This document shows, piece by piece, positions 42,958 through 53,938 of a DNA stretch of 64,000 bases (its first letter is position 1; each line of letters starts with the position of its first letter). Origin of the DNA: Echria macrotheca. Its lineage: Eukaryota > Ascomycota > Sordariomycetes > Sordariales > Schizotheciaceae. The translations under genes and the position numbers were made by a program. Where the stretch lies: contig MU839839.1 of assembly GCA_030411725.1 (NCBI GenBank), positions 1,054,001 through 1,118,000 on the forward strand, given 5' to 3'. The notes beneath the pieces are model-generated. The model saw nothing but the letters and a program-made list of their open reading frames with translations, ran no database searches and was not told where the DNA came from.

Positions 42958-45900
42958 GTTGATAGATTTGCAAGGTTGAACCTTTGGATTGTTGAATGTT
43001 GTGAATGTTGCGAATATTGTGCTGGAGTGCGGATGTGATGAGGTCTGGAGAAAAGAGAAGACCGAGACGGGGAAAACAGGAGGTTTATATAGACATTTCT
43101 GGGATTGTCGAGATGCTTCCGAAGCTGTCAACGTCTCCTTGTCGTCAAGACTGCACTCAACACCGCTCAACCTCCAACTTCGCCATCGTGCAAGTGATCA
43201 AGGCAGAGCGGGACATCCAATACGGGAAAGAAATGACGATGCATCAACCACGGCTCAAACGCGGACGGACTCGAGTCCTTGATTTGATCCTTCCTCCAAA
43301 GTGATGAGCACAGCAAGTTCCTGTGTTGGAACGCCCCGTCCACATCTCGACGTCGATTCTGCCTCGGAGGGTCGATGTAAAGTTACAGAATTTGAAGAGA
43401 CTCGTCCGACGTCCAATTTCAGGCACCGCCTGGTCCTCCTATCATACGGAAGTGGGTACTGGGCTGCGCGGTAGAAGGGATATCCTTTTTCTTGCGCACC
43501 ACATAGGTATCCAGACAAACGAGAGCGGAGTGGCGTTACAAGGACATGACAGAGTCGGACTTACACAGTAAGCCTTGCTCGTAGTGTCCATACCTAGACT
43601 GCTGGACTAGGCAACAGCGAAGTTGATGATGGAAGCACGGCGGTGGCACGTGTAGCTGCGTCTCGGTCAAGATTTCCGTCTGCTGTCGGGAGTTACGCAA
43701 TATAGAACCAGTGCTTCCTGCCTGTGTCACGACCGGTAAAATGTAATGGACCAATGAGAAGCATTCGGCTGATGTTGTCACTTATCCAGAGTCCAGACCA
43801 TGCTGTCACTGGTTACACAGCGAGGCCATCTACTCCGTGCGGCCGCGGAGCTAACGACCGGTGTTTTATACCCGTGCATCTGAGTGACGCCGAAGCGCCT
43901 TATCGCGCCTGTGCTGAATCTGGCTGAGCTTTCCCCCGGCTCGCTTTCGGTTTTACAAGTGTTGATTAATTCTCTACTGGGTCGGTGAGCCAACAAACTT
44001 CCAGTCGACCAGCCGCAGATGAAATTCCAGGGCGAGAGACTAGGTACCTACCTGGTATTACCGACCCAACAACAACAAGATCTTCGTAGGTGCCGCTGGA
44101 CCCGGGGCGCAATAGAGACAAATGCCTGTGAGGCGTAGCCTCATGCGACATGCTGCTTCGTCATATCGCAAGGTTGACACCTCGGGCAGAATACCTCTAG
44201 CAACTGCCCCCGTAATTTAGACTTACCTAGACAGTTATTTCATGCTGCATTTATCTTCTTCATTCCATACACCGGACTCGCTATGAAATTATAGCGGTAT
44301 CCCACCTTCCTGGAATCTTCACCGAATAGTATCAATAAGAGCGTCTCCCTCGCTGTGGCGTGGCTGTAGGACCCGACCGGTAGCCGTCATGCCTTACTGT
44401 GCCACTAGAATTGTTTTAGACTTTGAGTATGGGGGTTGGGCTGCTTTGAGACTTTCCAGTAGGCGGTACGGTGGCGGTAAACAGCCGACCAACGGCAGAT
44501 TCATACCCGTTACAACGGAGCTGTGACACTGTATCAGGCAGGTGCGGATGGGTCGGCCGCCGATGAGTGAAGCTGATGACCAACAGGGCAGCCAACCGAG
44601 TCGAATACGTCATTCTAGAGGTCTAGGACTCAGGTAGAGCCCTTGAGCAAAGATTCCTTACAGCAATGGCAAATCCCTTCGTATTCGGGGGTTCAAAGTT
44701 TATTCTTATATTCTACCCTGCCTTAGGTACTTTTAGACGCAGCCAGAATGGCCATGCTCCACAGTCTTTGCGCGTTCCTGTAGCCAGCTCGTCACACTGC
44801 CAGACTCCTCGATCTGACATTAGGGACCAAGGCCAAAGCGGCATGTGCTATATTTAGAGTGGGTCCTTGTTTGGGGGTATATAAGTCAACTTTCCACACC
44901 TAGTTACCAGCGAAGTAGCTACTGTAGTACCTCTTATCGGAAGTCCTACGTCCCCCGCCCGGTTGGCGGAGGCTCCGGGGGGACGCTTCGCTTTAGTGTG
45001 GATCGTGGGGAGGAAGATTATTTTTTTGTCCTATTAATTCTATACTATCCTTTTTTTTTTCTTTGCAATTGCTTCTTGCTGGGAGAGAAGGTGCCCGATG
45101 CCGTCGTTGTGGTTGCGGGCTGCCCGTCGCAGGAGGTACCTTGGCTGAAAGTCGCTGCGTGTTTGGTCATGTTGGAGTGGGTGTTGCTTTTGGATCAGAG
45201 TTTTTTTTACACTACACGATAAATGGGCAAGGTCTGCGGTCGAATCGTCTTGTTGTCGCTTTCCTCTTTTTTTCCGTGGGGAGCCGTGTTGAACGAGTGT
45301 GGCCTCAGGCGTGGCCTCAGATGCGGCTCCACATAGATACTTAGCCACCCAACACGAGATTCATACCCCCAGGAAGGATTCGGATAACATCTAGTTGACC
45401 CTCACGAGCAGCTATGTTCCAGGTTGCGAGGTGGTCTTGCTAGAAGTTGAAGTCTCTAGGTACACTAAAAGTTGGCGTCGAGACTCAACAGGGCAGAACA
45501 AGAGAGTAAACCCTCTTAGCCGATGCGACCCGAAATGGTCCCATGCTAAATGGCAGTCCGTCCAACAATCTAACGGCTAGTTCGGAGCACGAGGAGGAGA
45601 CCAGAGCCAAGTCCGGCGCTAAATACCGGCCGGACGGTGCTCGGGCCGGAATGCGCCCCACTTTTCGCCGATTAGGCCGGACTGCACCGGACCGCGCTGG
45701 CACTGTCGCCCAGTGTTACGACATTGGGCGTGAACAAGGTTCGCGCCGGTCTTCTTTAGTTTTCCATGGCGTGTTTTAGTTTTTGCGCTCCAGGGTTATA
45801 AATTTCTGCAAGCTTTGCGAAGACTTTTCTCATTCTTCCTTCCACTTACCACAACAAACCTTGACGACAGACTTGGGGCATCTGATTCCACTTGCGAAGT

Positions 45901-46048
45901 TACACAAATTTCATCACAACTGGACGCATTCGCACAGCTGTTCAAGTTCGCTCGTCGTGTTCAGACAACAACTTGACGTCAACACAAATTCTTCCGAATC
46001 TCAGCAACAAACCTTTCGCGAAGAAACCCAATAGCGGCCCAAACCACC
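42958..46048. other. Long gene-poor stretch
   Basis: Three kilobases with only short or domain-free frames. It contains the promoter of the secreted protein (TATATA near 43086), TAGGTACCTA-type motifs at about 44040, 44725 and 45456, a CCGG-rich patch at about 45620-45720, and a TTATAAA word near 45797 that probably serves the gene at 46049. I see no tRNA, rRNA or recognisable transposon. Confidence 0.45.
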
Positions 46049-48039
46049 ATGTCGACACCACCCTTTCTCATGTCGAACTTCATTCCCAGATCACGTCTAC
46101 GTATGTTTCTCTCTCTCTCTCAGATTTGCTTCGAGCATACAAAACTAACAATTTCCAGAATACGGACTGGCAACATCGAGACCTTCACGGTCTCCAACCA
46201 CGCCTTCAACAAAAGATGTCTCCCAGGACATGTCCTGTGTGTTCGCTGCCGACAGGCGCTTCTGTGGAATTACACGCAGACGACCTGGCATGTTGTCGCT
46301 AGGCCGTGGAGGCTTGCTTATTCCGATCTCCGCAGAGTTCAGCATTTTCCTTGCGTCGCGTCTCAAGGGGGGGTTGCCGTTTGCCGAAACCGGGAAAGCA
46401 CTCGAAGAAACATCTCCCACCTCAAATGCATTGTCTGAAAGCGATACCGAAAAGAACATTGTTGAGCGCTCTTTAGATCCTGCCGAGACGAATCGTGCTC
46501 CCTGTGTGGACACAAAGGCCATTGTTGACGCACAGGATTGCCATTCCGAGTTCCAGAGCAAGTTGTCCCTACGCGGTGGCAGTGGTGAGGTCGAGCAAGA
46601 AGAACTCCAAGACCACGAAGCCGATCGGGAGGACGCCAAACAAGCACTGCACTCTCGACGATTGTCAACCAGGTACGTGCCGCCAGCTTATCTATGAACT
46701 TGTGCTAATATCCCACAGCTCAACCCTCTCAGGTGATACTCTCCTCGCCGATAACGACATCCCCGGCTCAGTCTCACGGGCCACCGAGGATAACACCTGC
46801 GCTATTGAAGATGACGAGCCGGACGAATCGCCCGCGGAAGACACCTCGCCGCCCACAGTGCCCTTCGACCCTGGGATTTCTTCCTCTGTTCCTGAGCCCG
46901 GCGACGCGGTCACTTCGGGCTCCGCCGATGATGGCCCGGTCTCCTCCCAAATTGACCCCAGTGACTCTGTCACTGCACAGCAGCCTCTCACTTCCTTTAT
47001 CGGAACAGACAATAGCCCCAATGACAGCGATATCAACGGCAATGTGTCTAACCATCCCTTCAAGGTCTCTCTAGATCTTGGAGAGGACGAACGCTCAGTT
47101 TGGACTGAGCAGGTCGATAACGAAGAGGCCTCGCATCAGCCTTGTGAGGGAGGGTCGCAACTACCCGCCAGTCACGGACCTTCTACAATTTGTCACAACG
47201 AACGGGGTGCGGGTTTCGATTCGGATGCTCTCCAACAGGGCCAAGGTGTGCAGTCTGGACACCAGTCTCAAGACCACATCGACCTCCTGAGTGGTACAGG
47301 TGCCTGGGCTGAGAACGAGCAAGTCTGGGAAGAATCCCTTCAGGATTCAATCCCCTCAACCACGGCACAGGACACATGGTCAGATGTGGAGTCCATCCTT
47401 GTGCCGCTCTCCGACAACGACGAGGATAACGATGACTTCAGTCACCCCTCCACACCCACCGGGATATCATCATCTCTTCGAGTGCCGCCCAATCCAGCCG
47501 ACCCATTCTTCCCGCCCTACCCATGCGAGCCTCAGGTTTACGAGCCCCAAGAGCAAGAGCAAGGTCTACAAGAGCAAGGGGCCCAGGAGTACAACTACCA
47601 GCAGCACGAGTACGACCATGCAGCCTACTCCCACCCCCAAACCCAACAATGTGACTCTGGTGAACACGGCCTACAATACAACAACCCCCTCCCCTACCCA
47701 AACGACCAAGAAATCGACGACCGCGACTCCTACTACGACCCTTCCCCTCCCGCCCCTCACCCCTCCTGGTCCCTGCACAGCTTCACCGACGCAGCCGGGC
47801 ATATGGACACCTACACCAACGCCCAGCAGCGCGACCCCGCGTGGCGCGAGTATTACTCGCGCGCCTTGCCGCGGTGTAGCTGGGTCTTGTTTCCCCGGCG
47901 GGAAATGGTCAGGCGTCAGCAGGGCGTGCCGGAGCTGAGGGTTACGACGGCCGAGGGGGAGGAGGCTTGGCCTGATGATTTGGGGTATTACGCTGGGGCT
48001 GAGAGCTGGGCTGATTTGGATGAGGATGAGGATTGGTGA
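46049..48039 (+). CDS. Large acidic, disordered protein of unknown function
   Basis: The exons are 46049-46100, 46159-46672 and 46719-48039 (628 aa), with introns GTATGT...CCAG and GTACGT...ACAG. The start MSTPPFLMSNFIPRSRL has a good context (CCACCATGTC). Residues 60-180 are mixed and include a Gly/Leu-rich stretch (MLSLGRGGLLIPIS) and RGGSGEVEQEELQDHEADRED. The central 300 residues are rich in Asp, Glu, Ser and Pro with no globular domain. A Gln/Glu run (EPQEQEQGLQEQGAQE) precedes a final conserved-looking 70 residues (DPAWREYYSRALPRCSWVLFPRREMVRRQQGVPELR). The C-terminus is very acidic (DLDEDEDW). No signal peptide or membrane helix. It may be nuclear or scaffold-like, but this is a guess. 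Confidence 0.75.
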
Positions 48040-48192
48040 TTCTTTTTTTTTCTCGGCGGTCTTATGTTTTGTATCTGGTGCAATGAGAGGGTTCCTTTGC
48101 TTTTGTAGATAGGTAGGAATGATAAGATGAGCTTTTAAGGTGGATTAGGTAACATGTGGCTCGAGGAAATCCAGCGCCGTTTGCATGCCCTT

Positions 48193-48330
48193 TATTGGGC
48201 TAGGAAGGAGCACCCAGACAAGATGGAAGGCGCGCATGGACACAGGCCCTGTATTTAGCCAGCTCGAGGACTCTTTTCTCCCCTTCCACAAAGCAAGCAT
48301 CCTTACCTGCACTTCTTCACCTTCAAAGCA
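48193..48330 (+). repeat. Dispersed HET-associated repeat, copy 3
   Basis: The core GGAAGGAGCACC at about 48203 is followed by AAGATGGAAGGCGCGCA, TATTTAG at 48252-48258 and ACAAAGCAAGCATCCTTACC. It ends about 40 bp before the stop codon of the HET gene at 48368 and points into it from the 3' side. The 5' end is degenerate (TATTGGGCTAGG in place of TGTTAGGCCAGG). Confidence 0.65.
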
Positions 48331-48367
48331 GTCGCGTCATGCTTTTCTCGTTCCTATCTCACCAACC

Positions 48368-50755
48368 TCAAACAAGCCAGAAAGTCCGCATCCTCTCCCC
48401 AACATCGTCTCCCTGCATCGCCTCCCCCTCCATGATCCCCAACACATACGCCTCCCCAACCAGCCTATGTTTCCCGCCCTCCTTCTCCCTCAACAAAAAC
48501 GGCGTCTTCGCGCCCTTGAGCACACAAACCTCATCCCCAACCTTGGCATTCCACGGCGCGAGCCCGATATACCCTCTCTCGGTGACGAACAACGCGCGAT
48601 GTCCACAGGCATTCCGGATCCGCTCCAGATACATGCCATAGAGCTTCTCAGAGCCGGCCGTCTCGGCGCTCTCGTCCTTCTCGACCCTGCGGATCTCATT
48701 ATGCAAATCCCAGTGGAGATACGACAGATCGACACTGACACCGGTGGCGGCCCACAGCCCCAGCGACGTCATCTCGTCCAGCGATGGCGGGAGCTTGGCC
48801 CACCCCTTCTCGGAGCGGTCGTACCAGCACTCGAGGAAGGTGGTCCCGGTGCCGGGGTCGGCCAGCTCGCCGCCGCAGTCGGCGATGTAGGTGCGCCAGA
48901 GGGCGGTTTTGCGGCCCTCCTCGAGGTGCGAGTATGGACACGGGGTCGAGAACAAGGAGGTGTCGAGGGCAAGGGTTTCCCAGCCTTCGAGGGCGCGGAC
49001 GCCGCGGCGGGTGAGGACTGGGCGGGCGGGATCGGGGTGCCAGGGTTCGGCTAGACGGATGATCTTGTCGAAGACGACACCGTCGACACCCATGGTGTGG
49101 GAGGACGGGTCGTGCTGGATCGTAGCTTCGGAATCGCCGGATGCCCAGTACCGCTCTGCGTGGCTTGGGTACCCGATCAGGGGCGTGGGATCTATGTGGG
49201 TTGGGCAACACCAGTTGGGCACCCAGGACGGGAGCGCGATGTTGTTTTGGTCAGACGGCTTCTGCGTGGACGCCTCGTCAGGGGCGTAGCGCACGCTCGC
49301 TCGACCGAGGTTATCCCACGTCTTGACCCATCCCGGCGGCAGATCCCTCTGTCTAGCAGCATGGCGGGCCAACGGGGGTTCCTTGCCCTCTAGAGGACTC
49401 GTCTCATGCAGGCTTCCGGTGTTATGGTCGAGATAGCGCACCGTCGACTTCCCGCGCCACACCAAGCTCTTTATCGACGCCCCCCACGACAGCGTCGTCT
49501 CTTCCCCGATCGGCACCCGCTCCCATCCATCCGGCAGCCTCGCCCAGCCTCGTCTCGGTTTTGTTTCGGGTCCGTCGCTCACCATCGCCCCGACGTCGTG
49601 ATACTTTGCCTGGTCGGGCGGGCTGAAGGCCTGGCGCGGAGCGGTCGGCACCTCGACGCCGCGCCACTCCCTCACGTAATGAAACAGACTGAGCGACTTT
49701 GTCTCTTTCATCACGCTCACCGCCGCATTGACGAATACCTCAGCCGTGGAGCTCGTATAATCCGGTCGAATCCCGAGATTCTGCCCGTCCGCCGTCGCCA
49801 GACCAAGACACCCAAACACGCGATCCCTCGCATCCGTACACTGCAGATGTCGGAACTCGTAGAGCAGCTGGTAGATGCTCACATTCGTCTTCCCATGCTT
49901 CCAGAGGAACCTCAACCGCTCAATCATGCGGAACGTGTCATCCTGGGCCGCGTACACCTCGGGATTCACCACCACGCCAAACACCTCATTCGCGCCCTCG
50001 CCCGACGAGAGCACCACACCCGCCGTACGAATCCGGTCCAGCGAGCGCGCAATACACTCCCACCCAAAAACATCCCCACCAACCATGACCACCACCTTCT
50101 TCGCGACCACGACCTCCTGCACAATCCACACCCTGCTCCACCACGGCCTGCTCAGCAGCTCGCGCAAATCGCCCTGGTTGACCTCGACATCGAGCTGGTT
50201 CGCCCACTGCCACGCATACCCGCTACCCGGGTTCCTCAGCGGCGAGCTCGGCGCGACAAGCTCGGCCATGTAGTAGTTGTCCACCGAGCGTCCCAGCGTC
50301 GTCGCCACGACGCCCCCGAACCGGCTGGTCAGGTGCTCGACGGCCACGGACGTGCCGGGACACGGCTCGCCCAGCCAGACGCAGACCTGCTCTGCCTGCT
50401 CGTAGATCTGGCGCATGAGGACCAGCTGGCCTTCCTTTTCGGCCTGGTCGGATTGGTTGATGCAGATCGCGTCGATCCAGACCGTGCGGTTCTTGGACGG
50501 GAGACGGAGCCGGCGCAGTGCCGCGTGGGCGTTTTCTTGGATGGAGAAGGATTTGTTGTTGAGTAAAATGGGGCAGGGCGGGATGGGGCTGCCCCAGGTG
50601 TAGGAGAGGGCTTCGAACTGGGGGGTTTCGGAGAGGCGGGCATGCTGGAGGGTGCAGATTAGTGGGAAGGAGGGGTCTTGGGCTGGGTGGATTATGAGGA
50701 GGCGGATCTCCGTGGTGGAGGGGTCGAGGGGGGAGTAGACTGAGGGTTCTTCCAT
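48368..50755 (-). CDS. HET-domain protein with embedded WW-like segments
   Basis: It is a single exon of 795 aa from MEEPSVYSPLDPSTTEIRLL, the usual HET N-terminus. In-frame ATGs at 50806 and 50914 would add 17 or 53 residues. The HET blocks are FEALSYTWGSP, NAHAALRRLRLPSKNRTVWI-DAICINQ, GQLVLMRQIYEQAEQVCVW and RPWWSRVWIVQEVVV. In the C-terminal half, LPDGWERVPIG...YLDHNTGSLHETSP (about residues 405-455) and LPPGWVKTWDNLGRASVRY (about 470-500) resemble WW domains; the first is split by an insertion and the second lacks the usual HNT. PSWVPNWCCP follows. Predicted to function in fusion-triggered cell death, with the WW segments perhaps binding proline-rich partners. The dispersed repeat lies next to the 3' end. 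Confidence 0.9.
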   Translation of the reverse strand: MEEPSVYSPLDPSTTEIRLLIIHPAQDPSFPLICTLQHARLSETPQFEALSYTWGSPIPPCPILLNNKSFSIQENAHAALRRLRLPSKNRTVWIDAICINQSDQAEKEGQLVLMRQIYEQAEQVCVWLGEPCPGTSVAVEHLTSRFGGVVATTLGRSVDNYYMAELVAPSSPLRNPGSGYAWQWANQLDVEVNQGDLRELLSRPWWSRVWIVQEVVVAKKVVVMVGGDVFGWECIARSLDRIRTAGVVLSSGEGANEVFGVVVNPEVYAAQDDTFRMIERLRFLWKHGKTNVSIYQLLYEFRHLQCTDARDRVFGCLGLATADGQNLGIRPDYTSSTAEVFVNAAVSVMKETKSLSLFHYVREWRGVEVPTAPRQAFSPPDQAKYHDVGAMVSDGPETKPRRGWARLPDGWERVPIGEETTLSWGASIKSLVWRGKSTVRYLDHNTGSLHETSPLEGKEPPLARHAARQRDLPPGWVKTWDNLGRASVRYAPDEASTQKPSDQNNIALPSWVPNWCCPTHIDPTPLIGYPSHAERYWASGDSEATIQHDPSSHTMGVDGVVFDKIIRLAEPWHPDPARPVLTRRGVRALEGWETLALDTSLFSTPCPYSHLEEGRKTALWRTYIADCGGELADPGTGTTFLECWYDRSEKGWAKLPPSLDEMTSLGLWAATGVSVDLSYLHWDLHNEIRRVEKDESAETAGSEKLYGMYLERIRNACGHRALFVTERGYIGLAPWNAKVGDEVCVLKGAKTPFLLREKEGGKHRLVGEAYVLGIMEGEAMQGDDVGERMRTFWLV

Positions 50756-51199
50756 GGTCGTTGGTTGACTGGTTTGGGAAGGGAAAAAGGTTTGAAGCTG
50801 GGGCATGAACGAGGGTGCCTGGAGTGGGGAGGACTGAAAAAGGGGCGCCAAGATATAGACTACCCCCTGTGTGGTTGGTTTGTTAGTAAGCGAAGCGGTG
50901 TGTATTCCCGACATGTGTCCGCATACGGATCCTGCCGTAAACCGTATGGAAAAGCTATCCGTAAGTGTTCAGTGTTGAAGGCAGGACAAACTCTGTTTGA
51001 ATTTGTCCGGTATATATGCCGAAAGAAGAGAAAAAAAGTTTTTGGGTTATGGAATGGTTTTACGAGGGTCAACGGTATGATATGAGAGCTTGAAGGCGGC
51101 CGTTGCACTTGCAGTTTATTAGTCACTCGGTTCACCCAAATCGGGAATGAGTTTATGGTGTGATTCAAATCAACTCTCCAACGTGAAACACGCAACTAA
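50756..51199. promoter_or_regulatory. HET gene promoter region
   Basis: This contains the leader and promoter of the minus-strand HET gene; part of it is open in frame with the gene. tRNA-Thr follows. No element was identified. Confidence 0.4.
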
Positions 51200-51319
51200 G
51201 CCCGCTTGGCTCAGTGGTAGAGCGCATCACTAGTAAATCTTGACTATTCTCCTAGCTCTGAGAATGTTGAGAGTTCTGGGTCAATGATGAGGTCATCAGT
51301 TCGATTCTGATAGTGGGCA
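51200..51319 (+). tRNA. tRNA-Thr(AGT) with intron
   Basis: The acceptor stem GCCCGCT pairs with AGTGGGC (one G-T). The D arm is GGCTCAGTGGTAGAGC. The anticodon stem CATCA pairs with TGATG, the loop CTAGTAA gives anticodon AGT at 51232-51234, and the T arm contains CAGTTCGATTCTG. An intron of about 48 nt (51236-51283) sits at the canonical position 3' of the anticodon. Confidence 0.92.
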
Positions 51320-51857
51320 TCGTTAGATGGAGTGTGTGGTGAACTTGGTGTTTCTTTTTGCTTGCTATTCTCCTCCTTGTTGTCTCTCATTTGGGACGAA
51401 GAGGAGGACCGCACTGCTGGGAGCCGAGAGTTGGTTGCTGATGGAAATATGATCTGGTAAGCATTGAAGTAACATCCACTGCCCATATGTTGACACTGCC
51501 TCGGACAAACAACTGCTGTCTCTGCTTGCGCTAGGTAGCTGCGTCAATCCCATGGATGAGTTGTTGGGATTGCGCCTGATTCATTCATTCCCATGTTTGT
51601 CTATGACTGAAAACGGAGATCAAGACCATTACGCAGCAAGCACAGTTAGTCCAAGTTTGTTAATGACTCCCTGGCCAGGTGACATGTCACAGAATGAGCA
51701 AAGCAACCTACCTACCTAGTTAACACGTCCACATACCGACTCAATGCAGGTGCTCTGCGTGTATAAGTAATTCTCTGACATCCTTAGAATTGTCCTCCAA
51801 AGCTAGACCAGAGTTTCTCACAAGTTTTACCTGCGTAAAGTTCTTCAGCGTTAGGCA
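51320..51857. other. Intergenic stretch with CCTACCTACCTAG motif
   Basis: The motif at 51710-51722 is another member of the window-wide TACCTA family. No gene was seen. Confidence 0.4.
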
Positions 51858-52408
51858 ATGTGTGTCACAATCACCACAAAATGTCCCGGCTGCCCACGAG
51901 ATTCCGAGGGAGTGCGGGAAGTCACGTACCAGTGCGCCCCAGGCCATCAATGCACAGCTACGGAGTTCGTGGTGTTCATAAGGGGCGAGAGACTAGCCAA
52001 ACTTCCTTGTGACAACCCTGAGTGTCAGTACAGCGAAGCCGGGCACGCGGCGATGGAGAATCGCATCGAAAAGGCGCTCGAGGGAACCGGAACGAATCCC
52101 GTGTACACCAAAGCGGCAAAGGGTAAGTTCCAGATATAGCCCAGATATAAAGCACCAGGCAGGCTAACAGCCGTATAACACCTCAGAGAGGGTTAATGAC
52201 GACGATTGGTCTGGTCCAGACAGCGATGGTCCCAGCGTGAGGAATGTCGATGCCGGTGCGTCGGTACCTATCCTTTGATTCGGCGTAAGTCCACTTTCGC
52301 TGATCAACCCACACAGTGACACCCACGCCGTCGCCGAAAAAGAGCGGGAAGGGCAAGCGAAATGCCTCGGGAGGTGCCAAGAAGCACAGACACGGAGGAA
52401 GAACATAG
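51858..52408 (+). CDS. Small Cys-rich protein with basic tail (zinc-ribbon-like)
   Basis: The exons are 51858-52122, 52187-52255 and 52317-52408 (141 aa), with introns GTAAGT...TCAG and GTGCGT...ACAG. The N-terminal half has cysteines at regular spacing (CVTITTKCPGCP, YQCAPGHQCT, LPCDNPECQY), suggesting bound zinc. The middle is acidic (NDDDWSGPDSDG). The C-terminus is strongly basic (SPKKSGKGKRNASGG, KKHRHGGRT), like a nuclear-localisation or nucleic-acid-binding tail. No named family was recognised. The second exon is only 69 nt; all three are required to keep frame. The function is unknown. Confidence 0.72.
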
Positions 52409-52720
52409 TGACCACGGAGATGGGAATTAGAAGCTAGCTGCCTTGAGCCGGTGGAGTTTTGTTCGATGACGGTTAGACCCTTGGTGTGAAGAAGTGTACC
52501 GACAACGACACAGGGGTCTCTCTCTCGACATTGAGGCTAGCTGATGAATTGACCAATAATTGGCATCTCCCCAATCTGGGCATCGTGTTGAGGCGCGGGG
52601 CTAAATTGCGTGATCGCCGCGGCCCCTCACGTAATCCCTACCTCCCAACTTCCCCTTCCCACAAAAAGACGTCCATCCCAGTTCCCGGTCAGGTTCCAGC
52701 AACCAGAGACAACAAGAAAC
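52409..52720. promoter_or_regulatory. Promoter of the BTB-domain gene
   Basis: A short spacer containing the leader of the gene at 52721 (CAAGAAACATGG start context). No specific element was recognised. Confidence 0.4.
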
Positions 52721-53938
52721 ATGGCAGACCTGGTCAAGACGGTCGTGGTGGCATCGCCCTTCGCCAACATGGCGCCACTGTACGAGGTCGACCCTGACGC
52801 CGACGTGCTGCTCATTGTCCCGCCCACCACCAAGCCCTTCGCGCCCTGGGACGAGCCCAGCGTCAACGGCACCAGCGAGGTCAAGTCATCAGCGGCGCTG
52901 AAATCTTCGTCCGGTCTCCGCATCAAGGCATCCTCGCGCCACCTGTCGCTCGCCTCGCGCGTCTTCCGCAACAAGCTGCAGCACGCCAGCGCCAAGACAG
53001 CCACTCAGTCCGACGGCCGCATCCACCTCGCCCTCGCCGACGACGGGAGTTTTCATCCCAAACCCGTGACCATTGTGCTTAACGCTATCCACGGCAGGGG
53101 ATCCAAGGTGCCTCGGGCCGTTGATCTGGAGACGCTCGCTCAGATTGCTCTTTTTGTCGACCGCTTCCAGGTGTACGACGCCGTCGAGGTGTACGCCGAC
53201 AGGTGGATCGCGCAGCTTGAGGACAAGCTCGGAGAGGCCTACGACCGGGATTTGGTCCTGTGGGTCTACGCGAGCTACGTCTTCCGGCGGCCCGACGTCT
53301 TTAGGGCCGCTACCAAGGTCGCCGTGGCACATAGCTCGGGTCCGCTGCGAACGTTGGGGCTGCCAATCCGTGAAAAGATTATCCGTGCGTGCTGCTTTGG
53401 GCATCTCTAGGAACTAGACTAACTTGTCGCAGGCAATATCGACACGCAACGACAAGCTCTGGTGGCCAAATCGGTCACGATCCTACACGACACGCTCGAC
53501 GGGCTGACGTCTGGCGCCGCCGTCTGTCCCAAATACCACTGCGACTCGTTCCTGCTCGGCGAACTGGTCAAGACGCTGCACAAGTCGCACCTCGTATGGC
53601 CGCGACCAACCAAACCGTTTGTGGGTGTGAGCCACGCCGCCATCGCGGAGGCGGTGAATGCGAGCGCCGAGTTCCGGTGGATCGAGGCCGACGGGACCGA
53701 TCTGTGGGGTGCACCGGTAAACGGGACTAAAGTGGTGTCGCGCAAGCGGAAGAGTCCCGTGCAGCAGCCGATTACGCCGGAATCCTCGCCCGAGCCGGCG
53801 TCGAGGAAGTCTGGTGGGTTTGATTCGCATGTGTGTGATGCAAGGAAGCTGGTGGGGAGGGTGGCGGACCTGGAGAAGTTGGAAGAGGGAGTGACGGGGT
53901 TGGATCTGGAGAGCAATCTCGGGTATCAGTTGTATTGA
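52721..53938 (+). CDS. BTB/POZ-like domain protein
   Basis: Two exons, 52721-53384 and 53433-53938, encode 389 aa. The 48 nt intron (GTGCGT...GCAG) joins IREKII to RNIDTQRQ. The N-terminal half has BTB-like features: DPDADVLLIVPP, a long insertion, IKASSRHLSLASRVFRNKL (the 'strikes-once' helix), then VTIVLNAIHG and LETLAQIALFVDRFQVYDAVEVYADRW. Many fungal BTB proteins show this divergent arrangement with a HLSLAS-type helix. The C-terminal half is helical, contains CPKYHCDSFLLGEL, and ends in a Pro/Ser-rich stretch and a last coiled helix. It may serve as a substrate adaptor or dimerisation module, but no partner is known. Confidence 0.8.
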
